A DNA stretch of 64,000 nt from NCBI RefSeq assembly GCF_000298195.1, contig NZ_BAHC01000055.1:1-64000 (forward strand), in the 5' to 3' direction. Below the pieces are notes generated by a model. That model saw only the letters and a program-made list of their open reading frames with translations, was not told the DNA's origin and ran no database searches. The DNA comes from Gordonia rhizosphera NBRC 16068. GTDB taxonomy: Bacteria > Actinomycetota > Actinomycetes > Mycobacteriales > Mycobacteriaceae. Made by a program: the position numbers and the translations under genes. Shown here one piece after another: positions 9,312 to 18,156 of this stretch. How positions within the stretch are numbered: the first letter of the stretch is position 1; every line of letters begins with the position of its first letter.

Positions 9312-10481
9312 ATGACACCCGACTACGGAGCCTTCCAGCTGGAGATCTACCTCGCCGGCACCCAGGGTCTACTACCCAGGTATCCCGTCGATGCAGAGTC
9401 GTTGGAACGCAAGGCGCAGGAGGTGCTGCCGTCGTGGATCTGGTCGTACGTGGCGGGTGGCTGTGGAAATGAGCGGACCCAGCGGGCAAATGTCGACGCG
9501 TTCGACAAGTGGGGGATCGTGCCTCGAATGGGTGTCGGGGCGACCGAGCGCGACCTGTCGGTCGAGTTGTTCGGGACCACGCTGCCGTCGCCTGTCTTCA
9601 TGGCGCCGATCGGCGTGATCGGAATCTGCTCACAAGACTTCCACGGCGATCTTGCCGTCGCGCGGGCCGCCGAACGCACCGGGGTCCCGGCGGTGCAGTC
9701 CACGCTGTCCATGGACCCCATGGAGGAGACCGGCGCGATCCACCAGGAGACGCCGGGCTTCTTCCAGCTCTACATGCCCAAGGATCGTGACCTCGCACTG
9801 AGTTTCATCCAGCGCGCCGAGCAGTCCGGATACAAGGGCATCGCCGTCACCATGGACACGTGGACACCGGGCTGGCGTCCACGGGATCTCAACACCTCGA
9901 ACTTCCCACAACTGCGCGGCATGTGCATCTCCAACTACTTCACCGATCCGAACTTCCTCGGCAAGCTCGCCAAGAGTCCCGAAGAGGACATGCCATCGGC
10001 CATCCTGACCTGGGCCGGGAACTTCGGCCAGCCGATCACCTGGGACGACCTGGCCTGGATACGCGAGGCGACCGATCTGCCGGTCATGCCGAAGGGTATC
10101 TGTCACCCCGACGACGTCCGCCGCGCCATCGACGTCGGTGCCGACGCCATCTACTGCTCGAATCACGGTGGCCGCCAAGCCAATGGTGGCCTGCCGGCAT
10201 TGCAGCACCTGCCCGAGGTGGTGGCCGCAGCCGGCGACACGCCGGTACTGTTCGATTCGGGAGTGCGCGACGGCAGCGACGTCGTCCTGGCCCTCGCACT
10301 CGGCGCCACCGCGGTCGGTGTCGGCCGCTCGTATGCGTATGCGCTGGCAGTCGGCGGCGAGGACGGCTTGGTCCATCACCTCAGGTCGATCCTCGCCGAG
10401 GCGGACCTGTTGATGGCGATCAATGGCTACCCCACGATCGCCGATCTCCGCGCCGACGGGGCCGTCCGGCGGGTGATGTGA
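9312..10481 (+). CDS. FMN-dependent alpha-hydroxyacid oxidase, lactate 2-monooxygenase-like
   Basis: A 389-residue cytoplasmic TIM-barrel flavoprotein. It has the flavin-binding MAPIGVIG segment and the catalytic motif SNHGGRQANGG with His285, the base that removes the substrate alpha proton, followed by the guanidinium of the adjacent Arg. It also shows LFDSGVRDGSDVV and GVGRSYAYAL, the phosphate-binding end of the barrel. The N-terminus (YGAFQLEIYLAG, then SWIWSYVAGG) resembles mycobacterial lactate 2-monooxygenase, which turns L-lactate into acetate and CO2, more than plain lactate dehydrogenase. The substrate could be another 2-hydroxyacid. The gene is monocistronic, with 218 bases of non-coding DNA before it. 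Confidence 0.88.
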   Translation: MTPDYGAFQLEIYLAGTQGLLPRYPVDAESLERKAQEVLPSWIWSYVAGGCGNERTQRANVDAFDKWGIVPRMGVGATERDLSVELFGTTLPSPVFMAPIGVIGICSQDFHGDLAVARAAERTGVPAVQSTLSMDPMEETGAIHQETPGFFQLYMPKDRDLALSFIQRAEQSGYKGIAVTMDTWTPGWRPRDLNTSNFPQLRGMCISNYFTDPNFLGKLAKSPEEDMPSAILTWAGNFGQPITWDDLAWIREATDLPVMPKGICHPDDVRRAIDVGADAIYCSNHGGRQANGGLPALQHLPEVVAAAGDTPVLFDSGVRDGSDVVLALALGATAVGVGRSYAYALAVGGEDGLVHHLRSILAEADLLMAINGYPTIADLRADGAVRRVM

Positions 10482-10619
10482 CGGCCCGCAGGTGCCCGTG
10501 AAATCCCCATACCCCGGGGAGTGGTAGGGCATGATGTTGCAGGTGTTTCGTCGGACGGTCTCGCGACCCGAAGCAGTCTCGCGCCACCGCCCACCGTGAG
10601 GACTGAGAGGACCGTCTGC

Positions 10620-13352
10620 ATGACTTCCACCAGCGACGCGTCGACCATCAACGACGCCTATCTCCGCAGCGCCGGCGAGGTGGCGGCAGGCGCCGGCGTG
10701 GATCCGGAACTGGGTCTCGCCACTGCCGACGCCGCGGCCCGGCTCGCCAGATACGGACCCAACGAACTGACACCGGAGCCGCCGCCGACGCTCTGGGCGG
10801 TCTCCCGCGGCCAGTTGGCGAACCCGATGAACATCATGCTGCTCATCGTCGCGGTGGCCAGCTTCGCGATCGGCCAGTTCTCCACCGGGATCGTGGTGGG
10901 GTTGCTTGTTGCGTTCAACGTGACGATGGGCACAAAGCAGGAGATGAAGGCCCAGGCCAGTGTCGATGCTTTGGCAGACCTTCAGGTTCCGCAGGCGCGC
11001 GTGCGCCGCGACGGGCAGGTCGCCGAGGTCCCCGCCGCCGATCTCGTGCCCGGTGACGTCGTGCTGGTCGAGGCCGGTGACCTCGTCCCCGCCGACGGCC
11101 GGTTGATCACGTCGGCGACGCTGGAGGTGCAGGAGGCGGCACTCACCGGCGAGAGCGCGCCGGTCGCCAAGGACCCCGCGACCATCGCGGGCGGCGACGT
11201 GGCGCTCGGCGACCGCACCAACATGGTCTTCCAGAACACGCAGGTCACCCGTGGATCGGCGGCGTTCGTGGTGACCGCCACCGCAGCCGCCACCCAAATG
11301 GGCCGGATCGCCGACATGGTGACCACCACCAAGCGCTCCAAATCCCCGCTGCAGCGCGAGCTGGACGGGATGACGAAGGTGTTCGGATTCCTCGCCTGGG
11401 GTGCCGTCGCCGTCATCGGCATCATCGGTATCGCCCGGGGCCAGGACGGCGAAACGCTTGCGCTGCTGTGTATCTCGACCGCGATCGCGTCCATCCCGAC
11501 CGGGTTGCCGACCTTCGTGCAGACGATGCTGTCGTCGGGAGCTCAGCATCTGGCCGACGAGAAGGCCGTGGTCAAATCGCTGACCGACGTCGAGACACTC
11601 GGCGGCACCACCGTGATCAACTCCGACAAGACCGGCACGCTCACCATGAACGCCATGACGGTCACGTCGCTCTATGCCGGCGATCAGTGGTTCCGGGTTG
11701 AGGGATCGGGTTACTCGAAGACCGGAGCAATCCTGGGCGCGGCAGGCGATCTGCCCGACTTCACGCCCCTCGCGCTGGGACTGTCGCTGTGTTCGGACGC
11801 CACCGTCGCCGACGACGGTTCGGTCATCGGCGACCCGACCGAGGCCGCGCTCGTCGTCCTGGCGGCGAAGATGGGAGTGGACGCCGAGACCACCCGGCGG
11901 ACGATCCCGCGCGTCACCGAGGTCCCCTTCGACTCCGACTACAAGTTCATGGCCACCTTCCACGACCGCCCGCAGACGGTTCGCGGCACGGTCGTCGTCC
12001 AGCCCCATTTCACCGTCGTCAAGGGCGGTCCCGATGTGGTCCTCGACCGATGCTCCAGCGCACTCCGCCACGGCGAGATCGTGCCGGTGGACCAGATGCG
12101 CCAGAACATCCTCGATGCCAACCGTGAACTGTCCGAAAAGGGGCTGCGGGTTCTCGCGTTCGCCGCGAAGGGCCTCGACGACGCCGCGATGGACGCGGCC
12201 AAGGCCGACCCGATGGCGGCCGTCAGCGACCTCGTGCTCATCGGCCTGGTGGGCATCATCGACCCGCTTCGTACCGAGGCGACCGCGGCGGTCCACACGG
12301 CTCTCGGGGCCGGCATCGACGTCCGCATGATCACCGGTGACCACACGATCACCGCACGCGCCATCGCCGATCAACTGGGTCTGGGGCCCGGGGTCATCAC
12401 CGGCACCGACCTCCAGCACCTCAGCGACGAGGAGGTCGTCGCCCGGCTCCCCGAACTCCACGTCTTCGGCCGCGTCGCCCCGGAGGACAAGCTGCGCCTG
12501 GCGCGCCTCATGCAGGAGTCCGGCGAGGTCGTCGCGATGACCGGCGACGCGGTCAACGACGCCGCCGCCCTCAAGCAGGCCGACATCGGGGTGGCGATGG
12601 GCAGCGGTTCGGAGGTGACCAAGCAGGCCGCCAAGATCGTGCTCACCGACGACAACTTCGCGACGTTGGTGCGCGCGGTCGAACTCGGCCGTGACATCTA
12701 CCGCCGCATCTCCTCCTACATCCGCCTACAGCTCACGGTCTTGTCCGCGGTGCTGCAGATGATGGTGCTGGCCACGATTTTCAACATCAACGGCGGCGTC
12801 GCGCTGCTCCCGATGCAGCTGCTGTTCTGCAAGTTCTTCGTCATCGTGACCGTGGTGGTCGGCTTCATCGTGGACACCTCCGACCCCGGGGTCATGCAAC
12901 GTCCGCCCCGCCACCCCGGTACCCGGATCGTGAACGGACCGCAGATCATCCGGTGGGTGATCAGTGGTTTCCTGATCGCGGGCAGTGCGCTCGCGGTGCT
13001 CCAGTGGGGTCCGGACGAGCCGTCCGCGACTGTCGGGTCGGTGTCGATGACGATGGCGTTCGGTGTGGTCGCGTTCAGCGGCGTGAACCTCGGCGTGGTC
13101 ATGCGCCGCGAGCGCGAGGCCCCGTGGTCGAACCCGATGTTCCCATACTTCGGCTGGCTCATCGGTGGATGGACGCTGGCCTGGGCGGCGGTCGAACTGA
13201 ACATGTTCCAGCACATGCTCGACACCGTGTCACTCAGTGGTCGTCAGTGGATGGTGGTGCTCGGCCTCTCGCTGATCGCCCCGGCATTCGTCGGCATCGA
13301 CAAGGCAATCCAGCTGCGGAAGATGCGCGCGGAGACCGCCGGCGCTGTCTGA
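10620..13352 (+). CDS. Cation-transporting P-type ATPase
   Basis: A 910-residue membrane pump. In order: a cation-ATPase N-terminal domain (about 15-75), two membrane helices, the actuator domain with TGES near residue 177, helices 3-4 with IPTGLPTF, the phosphorylation site DKTGTLT with Asp336, the nucleotide-binding domain, the hinge GDAVNDAAALKQADIG near residue 642, and about six C-terminal helices. This is the layout of P2/P3 (Ca2+, H+, Na+/K+-type) pumps, not of heavy-metal P1B pumps: there is no CPC motif. The helix-4 motif has Thr where Ca2+ pumps have Glu (PEGLP), so the ion is uncertain. The ATG at 10620 is chosen over an upstream in-frame start because GAGAGG precedes it and the family domain begins right after. 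Confidence 0.9.
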   Translation: MTSTSDASTINDAYLRSAGEVAAGAGVDPELGLATADAAARLARYGPNELTPEPPPTLWAVSRGQLANPMNIMLLIVAVASFAIGQFSTGIVVGLLVAFNVTMGTKQEMKAQASVDALADLQVPQARVRRDGQVAEVPAADLVPGDVVLVEAGDLVPADGRLITSATLEVQEAALTGESAPVAKDPATIAGGDVALGDRTNMVFQNTQVTRGSAAFVVTATAAATQMGRIADMVTTTKRSKSPLQRELDGMTKVFGFLAWGAVAVIGIIGIARGQDGETLALLCISTAIASIPTGLPTFVQTMLSSGAQHLADEKAVVKSLTDVETLGGTTVINSDKTGTLTMNAMTVTSLYAGDQWFRVEGSGYSKTGAILGAAGDLPDFTPLALGLSLCSDATVADDGSVIGDPTEAALVVLAAKMGVDAETTRRTIPRVTEVPFDSDYKFMATFHDRPQTVRGTVVVQPHFTVVKGGPDVVLDRCSSALRHGEIVPVDQMRQNILDANRELSEKGLRVLAFAAKGLDDAAMDAAKADPMAAVSDLVLIGLVGIIDPLRTEATAAVHTALGAGIDVRMITGDHTITARAIADQLGLGPGVITGTDLQHLSDEEVVARLPELHVFGRVAPEDKLRLARLMQESGEVVAMTGDAVNDAAALKQADIGVAMGSGSEVTKQAAKIVLTDDNFATLVRAVELGRDIYRRISSYIRLQLTVLSAVLQMMVLATIFNINGGVALLPMQLLFCKFFVIVTVVVGFIVDTSDPGVMQRPPRHPGTRIVNGPQIIRWVISGFLIAGSALAVLQWGPDEPSATVGSVSMTMAFGVVAFSGVNLGVVMRREREAPWSNPMFPYFGWLIGGWTLAWAAVELNMFQHMLDTVSLSGRQWMVVLGLSLIAPAFVGIDKAIQLRKMRAETAGAV

Positions 13353-13377
13353 GTAGCCCTGCAGGGCCGGCGGGCAG

Positions 13378-14688
13378 TCAGTCGCCGAGCACCCGGCGCA
13401 GATAGTCGTTGGCGAACACCCGCACCGGGTCGAAACGGTTGCGGACCTCGAGGAACTCGTCGAATCGCGGGTAGCGGCCGCGCAGCGCCGCGGCGTCGAG
13501 GCCGTGCATCTTGCCCCAGTGCGGCCGACCACCGTGCGCGTTCATGATCGTCTCGACGCCGGCGAAGTACGCATCGGAGTCGGCGGGGTCGTCGCGGTGG
13601 TATCGGTGCACGGCGATGTAGCCGGTGGTGCGGCCGGTGGCGGTGGAGAGCATCAGTTCGTCAGCGGCGGCCGCGCGCACCTCGACCGGGAAGCTCACCC
13701 GGTAGCGCCGGCGTTCGATCATCCGGCGCACCTCACGAAGCACGTCCGGTACCTCGTGGAGCGCGACGGCGTACTCCATCTCGCGAAACCGCACCTCGCG
13801 CGACGAGACGAAGACCTCGCTGGACCGGTCGGTGAAGGTGCGTGCCCCCAGCGCCCGGCCGGACAGCTGCGCGATGGCGGGAACCACCGCCGGGACACGG
13901 GCGCCGAGCGCGCAGAGCACCCCGAACAGTTTGTTGCTCAACAGCTCGTCGTCGACGTAGCGCCGGATCCGGCCCGGGCCCGATCGCGGGGTGTCGGCGT
14001 CGATTCTTGTGTTCGACTTGGTCAGGGCGCACTCGGTATGCGGAAACCAGTAGAACTCGTGGTGATCGGTGTCGGCGACCCGGTCGGTGAATCCGTCGAG
14101 AGCGTCGTCGAGGGCGGCGGGCGCCTCGACCGCGCGCAAGCCGAACTCCGGCACGCACTCCAGCGTGATGTCCACGAGTACGCCCAGCGCGCCGAGACCG
14201 AGTGCGGCCGCGGCCAGATCCGGGTTGCCCTTCTCGACGGTCACGATCTCTCCGGTGCCGGTGACCAGGGTGACACCGGTGACCTGCGTGCTGATCCCGC
14301 CGAAGCGAAGTCCGGTGCCGTGCGTCCCGGTGGAGATGGCGCCGGCGATGGTCTGACGGTCGACGTCGCCGAGATTGGCCATCGCAAGCCCGTACGGGGC
14401 GAGAATGCGGGGGATCTCGTAGAGGTGTGTACCGGCCCGCAGCGTGACCGCGGACCCGTCGACCCGGACGAGCCCGCGCATCGCCGAGAGGTCGACCTGC
14501 ACGTCGTCGGCGACGGCGATCGCGGAGAAGCTGTGGCCGGCGCCCACCGGCTTGACCACACCCCCACGCGCGGCGGTGTCCGCGACCAGGTCGGCAACCT
14601 GCGCTGCGTCGGCGGGGCGGGCAACGCGTGTGGGCGTGGCCTTCTGGGTGCCGCCCCAGTTCCGCCAGGTTCTCCCATCCGCTCTCAT
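13378..14688 (-). CDS. FAD-linked sugar-1,4-lactone oxidase/dehydrogenase
   Basis: A 436-residue VAO-family flavoprotein, like mycobacterial L-gulono-1,4-lactone dehydrogenase and D-arabinono-1,4-lactone oxidase. The FAD-binding PCMH domain spans about 1-190 (WRNWGGTQ, then VKPVGAGHSFS, then GTHGTG). The C-terminal ALO domain ends with HWGKMHGLDAAALRGRYPRF, the His-Trp-x-Lys segment found in this group. The Ala-Gly-His-Ser-Phe flavin site suggests covalent or tight FAD. Its ATG at 14688 overlaps the upstream gene's stop as ATGA, so the pair is translationally coupled. It likely oxidises an aldonolactone, but pairing with a PLP enzyme leaves the substrate open. Confidence 0.86.
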   Translation of the reverse strand: MRADGRTWRNWGGTQKATPTRVARPADAAQVADLVADTAARGGVVKPVGAGHSFSAIAVADDVQVDLSAMRGLVRVDGSAVTLRAGTHLYEIPRILAPYGLAMANLGDVDRQTIAGAISTGTHGTGLRFGGISTQVTGVTLVTGTGEIVTVEKGNPDLAAAALGLGALGVLVDITLECVPEFGLRAVEAPAALDDALDGFTDRVADTDHHEFYWFPHTECALTKSNTRIDADTPRSGPGRIRRYVDDELLSNKLFGVLCALGARVPAVVPAIAQLSGRALGARTFTDRSSEVFVSSREVRFREMEYAVALHEVPDVLREVRRMIERRRYRVSFPVEVRAAAADELMLSTATGRTTGYIAVHRYHRDDPADSDAYFAGVETIMNAHGGRPHWGKMHGLDAAALRGRYPRFDEFLEVRNRFDPVRVFANDYLRRVLGD

Positions 14689-15953
14689 CCGAAACATTTC
14701 CCTTCGCCCCGATAGGTGGGCACCACGTCACAGACCCGGGCCCGGCCGGAGAGGTCGCGCTCGATCAGCGCGACCGACGTGACCCGCTCACAGACCTCGC
14801 CGGACTTGGTGTGCCGGAACCAGACCCGGTCGCCGATGGCGAGCGCGTCCGCGGCGGCCCCACGCAACGGGGTCTGCACCTCCCCGGCGGCCTCGGTGCC
14901 CACATACTCCAGGCCTTCCGGCCACACCGGCAGCGGGAGCCGGTCGGCGCCCGGCGGGCCCGACGCTATCCAGCCGCCGCCGGCGCAGGTGACGATGCCG
15001 GCGGAGGGCCGACGTACGACGTCGAGCCCGAATCCCAACGCCGGAGCGGGCCGGAACCGGGAATAGGAGTCGAACAGGTGACCGCCGAAAAGACCACTTC
15101 CGGCAGCGATGTCGGTGATCGAAGTGTCTGTCGCGGTCTGCTCGAGCGAGCCGGTACCGCCGCCGTTGACGAACTGGAGATCGGCCACCTCGCCGAGGGC
15201 GGCGAGGATGCGGCCGCGGCGGCGCCGCAGCTCAGCCATCGAGCGGCGCTGCATGACGCCGACGCCCAGATTGGTCAGTCGCCTGCCGGGTACCGCGTCG
15301 GCGACCCCGGCGATCTGGGCCTCATACGACATCACGCCGACGAGTCGGAATCCGGGGCGCCCGACGATCGCTCGCGCGAGTTCGACGGCCTCATGCCGGT
15401 CGTGGATCGGTGAGCGCCGCACTCCGAGGTGGATCCGTCCGCCGGCGAGACGGTAGGAGGCGTCGACGTCGATCGCGACACGGATCGTGGGACGACACAC
15501 CGGCGATACCGTCGCGTCGACGAGGTCGAGGTGTGCGATGGAGTCGACGAGCAGCGTGACGCGCTGGGCGGCTGTCTCGTCGCGAGCGAACTCGGCGATC
15601 GCCGCCCGCCGCGTGGACGGATAGCCGACGAGGACATCCGATACCTCGGATACTGTTGCCAGCCAGTGGGCTTCGGCCAGGTCATAGGCGAGCACGCCAC
15701 CGAACCCGGGGCGGCCGAGCACATCGTCGACGACCGATCGCACGCGCAACGATTTGGTGGCCACACGTATCGGGACCCCGCCCGCCCGTCGCGTCAGGTC
15801 GCTCGCGTTGTGGTCGAGGGCGGCGAGATCGAGTGCGAGCACCGGGCTGTCGAGTCCGGACTCGCGTACCGCCGCGTCGATACCACCCCAGTGGTCGGCG
15901 TTGCTGATATCCCATCCGGTGTCGCCCGGCGTGGTGGTCTCACCCTCGGTCAT
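14685..15953 (-). CDS. PLP-dependent amino acid deaminase/aldolase, alanine-racemase-like barrel
   Basis: A 422-residue fold-type III PLP enzyme. The N-terminal barrel (about 35-290) includes VLALDLAALDHNASDL and IRVATKSLRV, with the Schiff-base lysine in ATKSLR. It continues with LVGVMSYEAQIAG and VNGGGTGSLEQT, the phosphate-binding glycine loop. The C-terminal domain contains GDRVWFRHTKSGE and matches D-threonine aldolase/D-serine dehydratase-like proteins, which coordinate a metal there. It may act on a D-hydroxyamino acid. The ATG at 15953 fits the family start. The gene is divergent from the DoxD-like operon (126-base gap) and its stop overlaps the start of the lactone oxidase gene. Confidence 0.8.
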   Translation of the reverse strand: MTEGETTTPGDTGWDISNADHWGGIDAAVRESGLDSPVLALDLAALDHNASDLTRRAGGVPIRVATKSLRVRSVVDDVLGRPGFGGVLAYDLAEAHWLATVSEVSDVLVGYPSTRRAAIAEFARDETAAQRVTLLVDSIAHLDLVDATVSPVCRPTIRVAIDVDASYRLAGGRIHLGVRRSPIHDRHEAVELARAIVGRPGFRLVGVMSYEAQIAGVADAVPGRRLTNLGVGVMQRRSMAELRRRRGRILAALGEVADLQFVNGGGTGSLEQTATDTSITDIAAGSGLFGGHLFDSYSRFRPAPALGFGLDVVRRPSAGIVTCAGGGWIASGPPGADRLPLPVWPEGLEYVGTEAAGEVQTPLRGAAADALAIGDRVWFRHTKSGEVCERVTSVALIERDLSGRARVCDVVPTYRGEGKCFG

Positions 15954-16079
15954 CGGCCGCAACACTACCCGGGTGGTCCTCGAGCAGAGCATGAACGGAC
16001 CTGCCGACTCGGACCGGCTCGGAACCCGGCGTTCCGATATCAACCACATCACCGACCATCCGCTGTCACACTGGGGGAC

Positions 16080-16988
16080 ATGGCTGCGACTGGCCCAGGT
16101 CGTATCGCCGGCTGGCTGCTGGCGCCCACGCCGCTGCCCGAGAAGGGCGGCCAGATCTCACTCGCGGTCCTGCGCATCATCGCCGGCCTGATCTGGCTGC
16201 ACAACGTCGCCTGGAAGATCCCGCCCGACTTCGGCGAGAACCGCGACGGCGGGTTGTACCTGTTCACCAATCTCGCGGTCGATCATCCCGTGTTCGCGCC
16301 CTACAGCTGGGCGGTGGAACATGTTGTGCTACCCAACTTCACGGCGTTCGGTTGGTTGGTGCTGGCCCTCGAGTCCACGTTGGCGGTGCTGCTGCTGACC
16401 GGGACGCTGGTTCGGTTCGCGGCGCTGCTCGGAATCGGACAGTCGCTGGCGATCGGCCTCTCGGTCGCCGAGGCGCCCCACGAATGGCCCTGGGCCTACA
16501 TCATGCTGATCGCGATCCACGTGGTGTTGCTGTTCACCGCGTGCGCCCGCTTCGCCGCGGTCGACGCGATCCGCGCCCTGCCCGACGCCGCGGCGCGGCC
16601 CGCCGCTGTGCGTTTCCTGGGCGTGTGGGGTGTGGTGGTGGCGTTTATCGGGGCCGCCGCGATGCTCGTGGCCATCGGCAACGATGCGCCGATCACCGTG
16701 GGTTCCACCGATCTCGAGGTGACCTTCGGCGAATACAACCTCCGCGGCGGGCTGGTGCTGCTCGTCGTCGGTGTCGCGATGATCGTCGCTGCCGTGATCC
16801 GGGCGTCCGTCGTCGCCTTCGTTGCTGCCGCCGTCGCGGTCGGCGCGGCGGTCTGGATCTACATCCAGTTCGGCCGCGGCGAGGTGTGGCTGGGCGGAAC
16901 GACGGAGACGGCGGTGGTGTTCGGTTGCGCCGCGGTGGTCGCTGTGACCACCGGAATGAGGATCAACCAACCGAAAGGACTGTCCTGA
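16080..16988 (+). CDS. DoxD/DoxX-like membrane protein
   Basis: A 302-residue integral membrane protein with about 7 hydrophobic segments. The first part (about 15-150) resembles the DoxX superfamily and the small subunit DoxD of thiosulfate:quinone oxidoreductase: a helix with GLIWLHNVAWKIPPDF, then a conserved FAPYSW region and FGWLVLALESTLAVLLL. The second half carries three to four further helices. In archaea DoxD works with DoxA to pass electrons from thiosulfate to quinone; other DoxX proteins sit in sulfur or redox stress complexes. It opens a four-gene operon: its TGA overlaps the next ATG (TGATG). ATG at 16080 follows CTGGGGGAC. Role in electron transfer is inferred. Confidence 0.72.
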   Translation: MAATGPGRIAGWLLAPTPLPEKGGQISLAVLRIIAGLIWLHNVAWKIPPDFGENRDGGLYLFTNLAVDHPVFAPYSWAVEHVVLPNFTAFGWLVLALESTLAVLLLTGTLVRFAALLGIGQSLAIGLSVAEAPHEWPWAYIMLIAIHVVLLFTACARFAAVDAIRALPDAAARPAAVRFLGVWGVVVAFIGAAAMLVAIGNDAPITVGSTDLEVTFGEYNLRGGLVLLVVGVAMIVAAVIRASVVAFVAAAVAVGAAVWIYIQFGRGEVWLGGTTETAVVFGCAAVVAVTTGMRINQPKGLS

Positions 16989-18121
16989 TGGCTGCGGACC
17001 CCCTACCGCCCGACTCGTTACCCGATGTCGTCGCCGTCGCCACCGCACACGCGGAACGCGTGGACACCGACGGCGTCTTCCCCTCAGAAGCGGTTGCTGC
17101 TCTGCGTGACAGCGGGCTGATGGGCCTGGTCCTGCCTCGTGAGGTCGGCGGGATGGGCAAGGGCCCGATCGAGTTCACCGAGGTGGTCTGCGCGTTGGCG
17201 GCCGCCTGCGGGTCCACCGCGATGATCTACCTGATGCACGTCGCGGCCGCGGTCACCGCCGCGTCGGCGCCACCCCCCGGACTGCCCGACCTGATGTCGG
17301 ACATGGCGACGGGGAAGTCGTTGGGCACGCTGGCCTTCAGCGAGAAGGGTTCTCGGTCGCACTTCTGGGCTCCGGTCTCGAAAGCGGTCGCGGCCGGCGA
17401 CGACGTGACCGTGACGGCCGCGAAGAGTTGGGTCACCTCGGCCGGGCACGCGGATGTCTATGTGGTGTCGTCCGGATCCACCTCCGGGGAGGCCGGAGCC
17501 GTGGACATGTTCGCCGTGCCCGCGGGTACACCGGGCCTGGAGATCTCCGGAACCTTCACCGGCCTGGGCCTGCGCGGCAACGCGTCGACGCCGATGAGCG
17601 TCGACATCAGGCTTCCGGCGTCCTACCGGATCGGCGCGGAAGCAAGCGGATTCGGCACGATGATGCAGGTCGTGCTGCCGTGGTTCAACCTGGGAAACGC
17701 GTCGGTGTCGACCGGCCTGGCCGCCGGTGCGACCACCGCAGCGATCGAACACGTCCGGTCCGCGCGACTGCAGCACCTCGGCGAGAGCCTCGCCGACCTA
17801 CCCACCATCCGTGCGCAGATCGCCCGGATGGGGATCGCCGTCGCGACGCAGAAGGCGTATCTGGCCCATACGGCGCAGAGCGTGTCGTCCCCCGACGAAT
17901 CCACGCTGCACCACGTGCTCGGCGTGAAGGCATCGGCCAACGACGCGGCACTGACGATCACCGACTCGGCGATGCGGGTCTGTGGCGGCGCCGCGTTCTC
18001 CAAGCACCTGCCGATCGAGCGCGCCTTCCGCGACGCCCGCGCCGGTTCGGTCATGGCACCGACCGCGGACGCGCTGTACGACTTCTACGGGAGGGCGGTC
18101 ACCGGACTGCCGCTGTTCTAG
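16988..18121 (+). CDS. Acyl-CoA-dehydrogenase-like flavoprotein
   Basis: A 377-residue protein of the acyl-CoA dehydrogenase fold. The helical N-domain begins with ATAHAERVDTDGVFP and GLMGLVLPREVGGMG. The middle beta domain has LGTLAFSEKGSRSHFW and TAAKSWVTSAGHADVYVV, the flavin-contacting segment, and the C-terminal helical domain has VCGGAAFSKHLPIERAFRDARAGSVMAPT. The usual catalytic Glu is not obvious, and several members of this fold (DszC, SfnC, HsaA-like) are flavin monooxygenases rather than dehydrogenases, so an oxygenase role is possible. Second gene of the DoxD-like operon. After its stop, a 13-base stretch containing the stop and a ribosome site is duplicated (18115-18145). Confidence 0.82.
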   Translation: MAADPLPPDSLPDVVAVATAHAERVDTDGVFPSEAVAALRDSGLMGLVLPREVGGMGKGPIEFTEVVCALAAACGSTAMIYLMHVAAAVTAASAPPPGLPDLMSDMATGKSLGTLAFSEKGSRSHFWAPVSKAVAAGDDVTVTAAKSWVTSAGHADVYVVSSGSTSGEAGAVDMFAVPAGTPGLEISGTFTGLGLRGNASTPMSVDIRLPASYRIGAEASGFGTMMQVVLPWFNLGNASVSTGLAAGATTAAIEHVRSARLQHLGESLADLPTIRAQIARMGIAVATQKAYLAHTAQSVSSPDESTLHHVLGVKASANDAALTITDSAMRVCGGAAFSKHLPIERAFRDARAGSVMAPTADALYDFYGRAVTGLPLF

Positions 18122-18145
18122 GAGAAGCCATCGTTCTAGGAGAAG
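18115..18145 (+). repeat. Short tandem duplication of stop codon and ribosome site
   Basis: GTTCTAGGAGAAG occurs at 18115-18127 and again at 18133-18145. The first copy includes the acyl-CoA-dehydrogenase-like gene's TAG; the second supplies AGGAGAAGG ahead of the next ATG at 18157. It looks like a local duplication that gave the third gene of the operon its own ribosome binding site. Confidence 0.75.
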
Positions 18146-18156
18146 GGTTGGCAAGA

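Noticed and set aside
9630-12461. 943-codon open frame on the minus strand across the hydroxyacid oxidase and P-type ATPase genes
   Set aside because: It is antisense to two clear, motif-complete genes, is rich in Arg, Gly, His and Asp, and has no domain pattern. Long antisense open frames are usual at this GC content; the same applies to 2821-4164, 5039-6484, 7414-8613 and 334-1752.
16988-18121. Fatty-acid beta-oxidation role for the acyl-CoA-dehydrogenase-like protein
   Set aside because: No thiolase, hydratase or acyl-CoA ligase is nearby, and its operon partners point elsewhere.
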